A program made the position numbers and the translations under genes. From Paenalicyclobacillus mengziensis (GTDB lineage Bacteria > Bacillota > Bacilli > Alicyclobacillales > Alicyclobacillaceae), in assembly GCF_017298635.1 (NCBI RefSeq), contig NZ_CP071182.1:1488001-1552000 (forward strand): a stretch of 64,000 nt of DNA, in the 5' to 3' direction. The notes below the pieces were generated by a model that was not told the DNA's origin, made no database searches, and worked only from the letters and a program-made list of their open reading frames with translations. This document shows positions 26,151 to 33,458 of this stretch, one piece after another (within the stretch, counting starts at the first letter, position 1; the number at the start of each line of letters is the position of its first letter).

Positions 26151-26837
26151 CTGGCAAAGGTTTTGGTTGTCGACGATGAAAGTGAAATGCGGAATTTGGT
26201 GCGCATCTACCTACGGGCGGACGGTCATTCGGTTGAAGAGGCGGCCGACGGAGTTCAGGCCCTCGATATCATCAGCGCCTCTCGTCCAGATGTCATTGTG
26301 CTGGATGTGATGATGCCGGGGATGGATGGCCTCGAGACTTGCAGTTTCATCCGGTCTCAGTATCCGGACATCCCAATCCTAATGCTGACGGCCCGGACAT
26401 CTGTCGAAGATAAAGTGTCTGGATTGTCTGTGGGGGCGGACGATTATCTGACTAAGCCTTTTGATGGGAGGGAACTGGTTGCTCGTGTACGAGCTCTGTA
26501 TCGTCGAGCGTACGGGGACACTCATGAAAAGTATCGGATCGATTCCATTGACCTGAGCGTCGACATGCAGAGTCGGACGGTTTCGGTAGGGTCTACTCAT
26601 ATTTCACTCACACCAAAGGAGTTTGAACTGGTCGTCTTATTGACTCGACACCCTGGGAGGACATTTCCGAGAGAAGAAATCCTGGAGCGGGTCTGGAGTG
26701 GTGAGTATGAGGGCGAAACTCGGACAGTGGACAGCCATGTAAAAAATATTCGGGAAAAGCTCCGGGAGGCAGGAGTGAATTCGGACCCCATCAAAACCGT
26801 GTGGGGAGTCGGATACAAGTTTGAGGTGGAATCGTGA
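26151..26837 (+). CDS. OmpR-family response regulator with a CTG start
   Basis: A 228-residue regulator: receiver with VVDDE, Asp52 in VIVLDVMMPG and Lys in LTKPFDGRE, then a winged-helix domain (LTPKEFELVVLL, RTVDSHVKNIREKL, IKTVWGVGYKF). GAGGAGGTCTAACCA is followed by CTG, and an in-frame TAA separates the two, so CTG 26151 gives the normal start (M)AKVLVVDDE; TTG 26163 would cut off the first beta strand. CTG starts are rare. It overlaps its kinase by 4 bases. Divergent from the second PspA module, which it may regulate. Confidence 0.9.
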   Translation: MAKVLVVDDESEMRNLVRIYLRADGHSVEEAADGVQALDIISASRPDVIVLDVMMPGMDGLETCSFIRSQYPDIPILMLTARTSVEDKVSGLSVGADDYLTKPFDGRELVARVRALYRRAYGDTHEKYRIDSIDLSVDMQSRTVSVGSTHISLTPKEFELVVLLTRHPGRTFPREEILERVWSGEYEGETRTVDSHVKNIREKLREAGVNSDPIKTVWGVGYKFEVES

Positions 26838-28216
26838 TTCGACGCAACCTTGCGGTCAAAGTTGGGCTGGCTATTATGGGATTGGTTATCGCCGTATCTA
26901 TCATTCAATATTTTGCACTCGGACAATTGTTGAAAAACGCATTTTACCAAGAGGCTGGAACGGAATTAGCCGCACAGGGACAACAGTATGCCAATATGTC
27001 TGCGATGGGCGGCACGATGATGATGCAAATGCTGTGTGTCTCAGCGGATGCTGCGATGGTCATGGTTGACAGGAGTGGGAGCATTATCGCCTCTTCGCCT
27101 TCTCTCCATCTGTCAAACCCAAATACTTCGGACAAGTCGGTCATGCAAAGAGCATTGGCCGGACAGGATGCCCTTCATGGGGGGAGTAGTGCGTTCTTCG
27201 AGGGCACAGGCATTGTTGCTGCCGTCCCGATTCACAGCCAAGGTCAGGTCACTGGAGCAGTGGTTCTCTTTCGGTCGGAGACAACAGTGGTGAGTGCGTT
27301 TGATCATGTGAAGTGGCTGCTCTTTGTCGCTGGACTTGGTGGGATCCTTGTTTCGTTGGGGTTGACTGTCATCTTGTCCAAACGCATCGCAAACCCCCTG
27401 CAACAGATGTCCAAGGTCGCCCAAGAGATGACCAAAGGGAATTACAAGGCTGAAGTATCCGTGACCGGTCAGGACGAAGTGGCTCAGCTTGGTGAAGCCA
27501 TCAATGGCCTGGCGGCGAATCTGAATCACCTGGATGCGTCTCGAAAAGCATTTCTTGCCGATGTAGCCCACGAACTTCGGACCCCGATGAGTTACATTCG
27601 AGGCTACAGTCAGGTGTTGGACGAAGGGCTGTTTGAAACGGAAGACGAGGAGCGAAAGTATATTCGCATCATCCACGATGAGTCGAAGCGCCTGGAGTCC
27701 CTTGTGAATGACCTGTTCGTTCTCGCCCAAGGGGATGCGCAGATGCTCGCAATGGATAGACAGTCTATCGAAGTCAGCGAGCTGATTTCGTCTGTTGCGG
27801 AGCGGATGAGAAAGAAGGCAGAAGACAAAGGTATCGACCTCAAGGTATCCAGTTCAGACAACCTTGTCCTCTGCGCCGATGGGGCTCGACTAGAACAGGT
27901 CCTCGTAAATCTGGTGGACAATGCGATTCGCTATACTCCAGCGCAAGGTCATATCGAATTGCGACTGCGCAGACTTGGAAACTTCGCTGAAATTGCGGTC
28001 AGTGACACGGGAGTGGGCATTCCAAAGGAGGAGTTACCACATATTTGGGAACGCATGTACCGGGTAGAAAAGTCCCGGTCCAGAGAGCGTGGGGGAACCG
28101 GGCTTGGGCTGGCGATTGTCAAACAGATTGTCGAGGCACATGGCGGTACCGTGGATGCACAGAGCGAGGGGAACCGGGGGACGACAATTACTGTGCGGAT
28201 CCCAGTCTCAAATTGA
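26834..28216 (+). CDS. Sensor histidine kinase with methionine-rich sensor
   Basis: A 460-residue kinase: helix 1 (residues 10-32), an outside sensor domain of about 125 residues, helix 2 (161-183), HAMP, HisKA with His247 in AHELRTPM, and a full HATPase domain (NLVDNAIRYT, DTGVGIP, GGTGLGLAIV). The sensor starts with a Met-rich run ANMSAMGGTMMMQMLC (residues 53-68), unusual for this fold and similar to Cu(I)-binding Met clusters. The rest resembles a Cache/PAS-like fold (VMVDRSGSIIASS). Partner of the response regulator upstream. Copper sensing is inference from residues and location. Confidence 0.9.
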   Translation: MIRRNLAVKVGLAIMGLVIAVSIIQYFALGQLLKNAFYQEAGTELAAQGQQYANMSAMGGTMMMQMLCVSADAAMVMVDRSGSIIASSPSLHLSNPNTSDKSVMQRALAGQDALHGGSSAFFEGTGIVAAVPIHSQGQVTGAVVLFRSETTVVSAFDHVKWLLFVAGLGGILVSLGLTVILSKRIANPLQQMSKVAQEMTKGNYKAEVSVTGQDEVAQLGEAINGLAANLNHLDASRKAFLADVAHELRTPMSYIRGYSQVLDEGLFETEDEERKYIRIIHDESKRLESLVNDLFVLAQGDAQMLAMDRQSIEVSELISSVAERMRKKAEDKGIDLKVSSSDNLVLCADGARLEQVLVNLVDNAIRYTPAQGHIELRLRRLGNFAEIAVSDTGVGIPKEELPHIWERMYRVEKSRSRERGGTGLGLAIVKQIVEAHGGTVDAQSEGNRGTTITVRIPVSN

Positions 28217-28228
28217 AAAAGTTTTGAG

Positions 28229-28258
28229 TGTGACATTCCAATAGGATGTCACATTTTG
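28229..28258 (+). terminator. Terminator after the two-component system
   Basis: TGTGACATTCC pairs with GGATGTCACA (one bulge) around AATA and is followed by TTTTG. Confidence 0.65.
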
Positions 28259-28275
28259 TTATCCGTCTCTGCACA

Positions 28276-28287
28276 CTTTCTTCACAA
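28276..28287 (+). promoter_or_regulatory. Shared 12-mer upstream motif, site 3
   Basis: CTTTCTTCACAA, one mismatch from the sites at 16746 and 26061, placed 40 bases before the zinc-ribbon gene start. Confidence 0.3.
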
Positions 28288-28327
28288 TTGTCCTTTACCG
28301 TAATCCTATACAAGATAAGGCCGGGAG

Positions 28328-28651
28328 ATGGACGATGTGAAGCACCGAGACTGGTGGATTGCAGGAACCTTGGTGATTTTAGGACTTCTTTGTCTCATCG
28401 CCGCCAGTTTTGGTATTCGTCCCATGTGGTGGAGTATGGGCTCCATGATGGTGTGGACCATGTTTGTCCCATGGCTCGTCTTTATTGGGCTCATGGTCGC
28501 TCTGGTTTCGGTCGGGGTATGGTTTTTACCCAAGGCGCTGAATGTGATCTCCAGGCACCGATGCCCAGTGTGCGGTGAGCGGCGGATTCATGGAGATTGG
28601 GAACATTGCCCACATTGCGGAGCGGAGTTGAGGCTGACGAAACCACACTAG
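28328..28651 (+). CDS. Membrane protein with C-terminal zinc ribbon
   Basis: A 107-residue protein with two helices (residues 10-28 and 38-62), Met/Trp-rich between them (RPMWWSMGSMMVWTMF), and a zinc ribbon CPVCGERRIHGDWEHCPHCG at the C-terminus. The two CxxC pairs should bind one Zn. GGGAG precedes the ATG. Same design as the protein at 6126. It begins 111 bases after the kinase. Function unknown; Met-rich helices in a copper island hint at copper contact. Confidence 0.7.
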   Translation: MDDVKHRDWWIAGTLVILGLLCLIAASFGIRPMWWSMGSMMVWTMFVPWLVFIGLMVALVSVGVWFLPKALNVISRHRCPVCGERRIHGDWEHCPHCGAELRLTKPH

Positions 28652-28700
28652 CCCGTTTGACAACAGACAACCAGTTTGAATCTGATGGGAGTTTACATTC

Positions 28701-29135
28701 ATGCGTAGCGTGCAAAAGTCGTTCTTTGTCGCTGGTGCATTGCTTGTTGGCGGCATTATCATCGGTTTTGCAGAGGTGCTACATCATCCAAGTAGCGTCA
28801 CTACAGTCTCGAAAGGGAGCAACACAACTACCGTTAGTTTCAATCCAACTCAGTTCAACTGGCAGGAAAATGGTGCGGGCGGACAGCGATATGTGCAGGT
28901 CATACAAGGGTCGTTGACCGCAACCGGCGGCACTGTAAAAACGGACACAGATTGTACAGCGGATAGTGCAGGTCTCAGTCATTGCCACAACGTCATAGAA
29001 CTCGACAATCGCAGTCAGATCACCGTCATCGATACGCACAACATGAGTAAGAATCCCTGCCTAAATCCAGGGGAACGGGTGAATCTTCAACCAGTGTCGC
29101 AGTCTTTTGTGAAGCTGGTTGTCGTGTTCAATTAA
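28701..29135 (+). CDS. Exported Cys/His protein of unknown function
   Basis: The 144 residues begin with a signal or anchor helix (VQKSFFVAGALLVGGIIIGF). The outside domain contains three Cys and grouped His residues (TDCTADSAGLSHCHNVIEL and IDTHNMSKNPCLNPGE), a set that could bind copper or form a disulfide. I know no family name for it. It follows the zinc-ribbon gene by 49 bases and likely shares its transcript. Confidence 0.6.
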   Translation: MRSVQKSFFVAGALLVGGIIIGFAEVLHHPSSVTTVSKGSNTTTVSFNPTQFNWQENGAGGQRYVQVIQGSLTATGGTVKTDTDCTADSAGLSHCHNVIELDNRSQITVIDTHNMSKNPCLNPGERVNLQPVSQSFVKLVVVFN

Positions 29136-29297
29136 CAGAATGCCTACCTAGACTGTGGGGATTGGTGGAACAAACCGTATGGCTTGGTTGGACTACAGGG
29201 CTCTGCGTGACTTAGTCTCCATGTTTATTTTTTACATACACTACGCGGGTATAGTATCAAGATGAAAGTTGATAAGCATCGAAGGGAGGTGATTACC

Positions 29298-29483
29298 GTG
29301 GGCTGTTGTGGTGGAGGAAGGCAGATGTGGTACGGGGGTTATGATTCACGACCAAGATCCCAGGATTCTAGCGCCGGGTCGGCTGCGCAAGATACACCCC
29401 TTGAACTACTAAAACAGCGTCTTGCGAGAGGGGAGATCACGCTGGACGAATACGAAAAGCTTGCCAAGGTTCTATCGTCGTGA
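29298..29483 (+). CDS. SHOCT-domain mini-protein 5, soluble
   Basis: A 61-residue protein beginning MGCCGGGRQMWYGG and ending in a SHOCT motif (LLKQRLARGEITLDEYEKLA). Its layout matches mini-protein 4 (MGCGG start, no membrane helix). GTG 29298 is chosen since GAAGGGAGGTGATTACC precedes it; the frame opens 12 codons higher. TATAGT near 29251 may be its -10 element. Confidence 0.78.
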   Translation: MGCCGGGRQMWYGGYDSRPRSQDSSAGSAAQDTPLELLKQRLARGEITLDEYEKLAKVLSS

Positions 29484-29612
29484 TCGTACATCTGACTGTT
29501 GGTTAGGGAGAACGGTGACTCTGTAAGAGGCACCGAAACTGAAGTTGGCTTGGAATTGTAGACCGATTGTACAGTTACGACACTATACGTGGAACGGAAG
29601 GGGAAAACGAAA

Positions 29613-29813
29613 ATGACGATAGATCCAGTGTGTGGCATGGACGTATCCGAAGAAACAGCGCCGAAAGCTGAGTATCAGGGAATAACTTACTACTTTTGCT
29701 GTGAAGGCTGCCGGAAGGCATTCACCAATGACCCTCAAAAATACATCAACACGGAAAGTGCATCGCATCACCATGGCCATCATCATGCTCACCACCATGG
29801 GGACCATTACTAA
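29613..29813 (+). CDS. YHS-domain protein with histidine tail
   Basis: This 66-residue protein is nearly all YHS domain: DPVCGMDV at the start and YYFCCEGCRKAF with the paired cysteines. YHS domains bind metal and occur fused to copper ATPases. The C-terminus is a His-rich tail (SHHHGHHHAHHHGDHY) likely to chelate Cu, Zn or Ni. ATG 29613 follows GGAAGGGGAAAACGAAA. It adds a cytosolic metal-holding protein to the island. Confidence 0.88.
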   Translation: MTIDPVCGMDVSEETAPKAEYQGITYYFCCEGCRKAFTNDPQKYINTESASHHHGHHHAHHHGDHY

Positions 29814-30026
29814 CAATCAGTCTATCCAGCAGAGCGAGGGGCTTTCATCAAGTGCTACGACAAGTCGGTCGGCAATATCATGAGCACTTCAGTGTTCATT
29901 AACGATGCAGGATGGAGCCGATTGGTCCATGACTGGTCGGCTCACGTCATCACGGTAGGATTCGTTTTGCTGGGGCCAGTTTCTCGATTTAGACCAAGGC
30001 TGTTCATACCGAAGGAGGTGTGCTTT

Positions 30027-30128
30027 TTGAATACTGTCTTTCTGGCTCAAACGTTGTCATCGTTGATTATTGCTGCTGCAGTGATATACTTCTGGTTTTC
30101 GATGTTTGGGCATCGCAAGGATCACTGA
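30027..30128 (+). CDS. 33-residue single-helix membrane peptide
   Basis: GAAGGAGGTGTGCTTT precedes a TTG that begins MNTVFLAQTLSSLIIAAAVIYFWFSMFGHRKDH. One helix and a short basic tail. It ends 27 bases before the Lgt-like gene and is probably co-transcribed. Too short for homology, but the strong ribosome site supports it. Confidence 0.5.
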   Translation: MNTVFLAQTLSSLIIAAAVIYFWFSMFGHRKDH

Positions 30129-30155
30129 ATTTGAACTGGTATCAGGAGGTGTTTT

Positions 30156-30953
30156 TTGTTGCATCAGATTTTGTTCCAGCTTGGTCATTATACAGTCAGA
30201 TCCTACGGTCTAGTGGTACTGTTAGCTATTTTTCTTGGAACTCAAGTTGCCATCACCTTCGCTCGGTTTACTGCCAAGAAATTCGAAGAACATATTGTGC
30301 CTCTTACGTACACTGTTGTGATTGCTGCGTTGATTGGCGCACGATTCTGGCAAGTGTTCTTTTTTGAACCGAGTTACTACCTACGTCATCCGTTGGATAT
30401 GTTTGCTATTTGGCAAGGCGGGTTGGGGATACAAGGCGGGATCGTTGGAGGAATTATCGCAGGCGTCTGGTATTGTCGGCACCATAAGATTCCGTTTTGG
30501 GAGATCGCTGATTTACTTGCTCCGGCAATCATTTTCGGACAGGGGATCGGCCGAATTGCCTGTTTGCTGAATGGAGATGCGTTTGGTTCGCCCACTCACA
30601 GTGGTTTCGGCCTCGTTTACCCGCCTGGAACGTTTGCGTACAGCACGTATGGCAGTCAGCCGCTTTGGCCAGCAGAGGTTTGGGAAGGCCAAGCAGACAT
30701 GATCATTTTTGCTGTGCTACTTACTCTATTGCGAATGAAATTACCGACCGGTGTTCTCTTTCTTACATACAATATTCTCTATTCGACCCTCAGATTTGGG
30801 CTTGAATTCCTCCGGGGTGACAGCCCTAGATACCTGTTTTCGTGGACCGCAGCCCAATGGACTAGTGCTGGAGTCATCATCGTATGCCTTGTCATTATGG
30901 GGTGGATCATTTCTCGGAGAAATGCCAAGGTCATGAAAAGGGTCGTCGTGTAG
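30156..30953 (+). CDS. lgt: Lgt-family prolipoprotein diacylglyceryl transferase paralogue
   Basis: A 265-residue membrane enzyme of the Lgt family, which moves diacylglycerol from phosphatidylglycerol to the Cys of prolipoproteins. Family motifs are readable: VRSYGL at the start, AIWQGGLGIQGGIVGG, FGQGIGRIACLLNGDAFG (Lgt has GRIGNFxN here) and RFGLEFLRGD. The usual H-P-x-Q-LYE segment is changed to QPLWPAEVWEG, so specificity may differ. It starts at TTG with GGAGGT 5-8 nt before. Being an accessory copy inside a copper island with TlpA lipoproteins, it may serve island-encoded lipoproteins. The housekeeping lgt is expected elsewhere. Confidence 0.85.
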   Translation: MLHQILFQLGHYTVRSYGLVVLLAIFLGTQVAITFARFTAKKFEEHIVPLTYTVVIAALIGARFWQVFFFEPSYYLRHPLDMFAIWQGGLGIQGGIVGGIIAGVWYCRHHKIPFWEIADLLAPAIIFGQGIGRIACLLNGDAFGSPTHSGFGLVYPPGTFAYSTYGSQPLWPAEVWEGQADMIIFAVLLTLLRMKLPTGVLFLTYNILYSTLRFGLEFLRGDSPRYLFSWTAAQWTSAGVIIVCLVIMGWIISRRNAKVMKRVVV

Positions 30954-31114
30954 CTCTCGGTAAACATTGTGACGAGATACCATATAGAGATGGTCACCAA
31001 CAATAATAGTTTTGCACTTCACTTGGTACTGTTACGGTCTCTTGCGAAGGCTATATAACACGGTACTTCAAATCGTTGGCGACCTGTTCTGTTCACAGCA
31101 TGGTCAGAACAGGT

Positions 31115-32362
31115 TCAGACAACCTTTGCGATTTTCTCTAAGACCGTCATGTCGCTGCCATACTTACACATGGCATCGCAATCACATCTAAGGTCTGGAA
31201 AGAGGATGTACGAAATTTGTGGCGACTCATTTTGCCGGATGGATGGCCGTAGCAACTGTGCCACAATCTCTTTCTCCCGTTTCTTCGGGGCGACAAGGAA
31301 CAACTTGCAGGAATCAGGCACAACCGACAGTGACAAGTCATGTAGTCTTAGAATCCCGGAGTAAATGGATGTGCTTTTTTCCACTTCGAACGCACACACA
31401 GCGTGACCGTCTTTGTGCAACCAGATAACATCAATGAGAGAAATTGTGTCAAGGACGGAAGCAGGGACATCTTCGATCCCGAGGTGTCCTAAAGACAACG
31501 CCCCAAGCCTTTGTCCATCAAACTCCCGACTGTGGTCGTTCCTTGCTACCCAAACGTTGTAACCGAGTGAACGACCCAAGCGAGCCAGATGATACTGTAT
31601 TTCAGTGTGCTCATTCTCCTCATTCAGGTCTTCCAACACTTCTTCATGACGTTTACAGAGATTTTTAGACCGTTTCTCGTTCTGCTGTGCAGCCCACTCC
31701 GCAGTTTCTTCCAACACGATTCTGTTGGTTCCGATTTCGAACAGCAGACCGGCAATTGCTCCGAGGTCTTTCGATAGGAGGTTCTTGTATTGATTGTTCA
31801 TGTCCAGGATTTTTTCCCTCATATCAAGGTATGCCATCCATGAACCAAGCTTGATGTTGTCATGGAGAAGGGCATTGAAGCCGGTTACGATGGCTGTATT
31901 GAATGGAGGAAACAGCGTTGGATGCAAGAAATACAAGATGTTTGCCACGGCAGGACCAAGCCCTTTAATGTGCTGCTGGTCAAGTTTGAGGATTGCTTCA
32001 ATGACCTGAGTCTCGTTCGATGCTTGGAGGCAGGACTTGAGAAATCGGCCGAATGCTATTTGATTGTTATCATTCTCATATATGTCGGGAATGCGGAGCT
32101 TGGGTTTCCAGAAGAAAGCATGTGCTGCTCCTTCAAAAACTTGCTTCTGCTCAGAGATGGCCGTCACAACGACTTCGAGACTTGAACCCTTGAAATCTGT
32201 ACCGAACGTGCGTTGTTCTATGTGAGATATGACATCAACAAGTCCTCGTTTGATGGTGCGGAACGCCTTCAGCCTGTCCTCGTTATTCAAAAACCATGTA
32301 TGATACACGGATTCTGGGTCTTGTTTATATTGAACAATGTTCTTTGAAAGGTCGGTACTCAT
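31115..32362 (-). CDS. Orphan nuclease-like protein (HhH-like core plus PD-(D/E)xK-type domain)
   Basis: A 415-residue soluble protein. Residues about 132-160 (IKGLGPAVANILYFLHPTLF, PPFNTAI) resemble a helix-hairpin-helix/GPD core of DNA glycosylases, with Asn where the catalytic Asp would be. After a charged coiled linker (residues 215-255), the C-terminal domain has the strand pattern SLIDVIWL (Asp311) then AVCAFEVEKSTSIYSGILRL (E326, E328), common in restriction-type nucleases with an ExE variant of the (D/E)xK centre. Neither a methyltransferase nor a modification gene is present. It may be an orphan defence or DNA-repair nuclease. The start at 32362 follows GGAGGAGATTGC. Confidence 0.55.
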   Translation of the reverse strand: MSTDLSKNIVQYKQDPESVYHTWFLNNEDRLKAFRTIKRGLVDVISHIEQRTFGTDFKGSSLEVVVTAISEQKQVFEGAAHAFFWKPKLRIPDIYENDNNQIAFGRFLKSCLQASNETQVIEAILKLDQQHIKGLGPAVANILYFLHPTLFPPFNTAIVTGFNALLHDNIKLGSWMAYLDMREKILDMNNQYKNLLSKDLGAIAGLLFEIGTNRIVLEETAEWAAQQNEKRSKNLCKRHEEVLEDLNEENEHTEIQYHLARLGRSLGYNVWVARNDHSREFDGQRLGALSLGHLGIEDVPASVLDTISLIDVIWLHKDGHAVCAFEVEKSTSIYSGILRLHDLSLSVVPDSCKLFLVAPKKREKEIVAQLLRPSIRQNESPQISYILFPDLRCDCDAMCKYGSDMTVLEKIAKVV

Positions 32363-32688
32363 GCAATCTCCTCCAAGTCTGTGCCCGTAGAGCAGAACGG
32401 AATGTATCCGTGGCTCAGGAGAGATTCCATGTTCAGGCTGAAAATCCTTTGAACAGCCTCGATCAAGGGGGAATCGTCACAGGTTCATCACAAACTAAGA
32501 TGATTGTCGCTGTGGTCAAAGAAGGCTAGGAGGCGGTAAACGAAGCAAGGATCAAAAGAAGACACGTGTGGTTGTATTCCCTATATCACGTACACAAAGA
32601 CGGTCTCTATTTGAACCTCTTGACGATAATACTCCGTTGTGTTCATAATTCAAGTATTCAATTGAATAATATCAAATGAGGTGATAGA
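32363..32688. other. Intergenic stretch with possible gene remnant
   Basis: Plus-strand codons ending at 32529 read ERFHVQAENPLNSLDQGG and IVTGSSQTKMIVAVVKEG before a stop. They look protein-like but lack a start, so a gene tail may survive here. The right part holds the ArsR-type palindrome. Confidence 0.35.
32655..32668. promoter_or_regulatory. Palindromic operator of the ArsR-rhodanese gene
   Basis: TATTCAATTGAATA is a perfect 14-bp palindrome ending 20 bases before the TTG start. ArsR-family repressors bind AT-rich palindromes of this kind, so autoregulation is likely. Confidence 0.65.
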
Positions 32689-33354
32689 TTGTTCGAGCAC
32701 GATACAAGAGCGTGGAAAGATGCCATTTATAGTCAGTTTGCTCGGATTGGGAAGGCACTTTCCAGTCCAAAGCGCCTTGAGATACTTGAACTTTTGTCTC
32801 AGGGACCCAAAACCGTCGAGACACTCGCCCGTGAAACAGAAGCGAGTGTCGCAAATGTTTCTCAACATCTGCAGGTCCTATTGCAAGCACGAATGGTGCG
32901 CTTCGAAAAACAAGGTACGTATGCGGTTTACCAATTATCGAGTGGAACTACGAACAAATTACTGTTGTTGTTTGAGGATTTGGGCGAAGAGATTCTGGCC
33001 GAGATCAACCAATTGCGAGAAGAACTAACAAACAACACGGACTTTCCTGAACCCCTGTCTCTTGAGGAATTAGAGACTCGGTTAAGCTCGGGAGACATTA
33101 CGCTGATAGATGTTCGACCGAAAGAGGAGTATGACGTTTCTCACATACCCGGTGCCATTTCGATTCCCATCACAGAGCTGCAGACAAAACTGTCCAGCCT
33201 ACCACGGGATAAAGAAATTGTTTCGTATTGTCGTGGCCCATACTGCGTGTATGCAATAAAGGCAACTGAAGTGCTTAGTATGAAGGGATTCAAGGCGCTT
33301 CGCTTGCAGGAAGGGGTTCGGGAGTGGAATGAGCGACATTCCACAGACTGCTGA
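32689..33354 (+). CDS. ArsR-family regulator fused to a rhodanese domain
   Basis: A 221-residue fusion: an ArsR winged helix (residues 10-100, with SSPKRLEILELLSQGPKTVE and ANVSQHLQVLLQARMV) and a C-terminal rhodanese domain (residues 118-215) with active-site loop CRGPYC (Cys181, Cys186). The DNA-binding half has no cysteine, so the sensing thiols must be in the rhodanese loop or Cys221. Such fusions are thought to respond to sulfane sulfur or persulfide. GAGGTGATAGA precedes the TTG. It leads a plus-strand set with MFS and rhodanese genes. Confidence 0.88.
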   Translation: MFEHDTRAWKDAIYSQFARIGKALSSPKRLEILELLSQGPKTVETLARETEASVANVSQHLQVLLQARMVRFEKQGTYAVYQLSSGTTNKLLLLFEDLGEEILAEINQLREELTNNTDFPEPLSLEELETRLSSGDITLIDVRPKEEYDVSHIPGAISIPITELQTKLSSLPRDKEIVSYCRGPYCVYAIKATEVLSMKGFKALRLQEGVREWNERHSTDC

Positions 33355-33458
33355 AAGGAAAGTGTGCCCTATATGGCTGCGTGGTAAATGAAAAATAACG
33401 AGACCGTACAAGGAGGATATAGTCTATTCAAAACAGGTTGATACGAGGAGGGACTACC

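Noticed and set aside
27113-27921. Minus-strand frames opposite the second histidine kinase
   Set aside because: Antisense shadows; the kinase on the plus strand carries all expected motifs.
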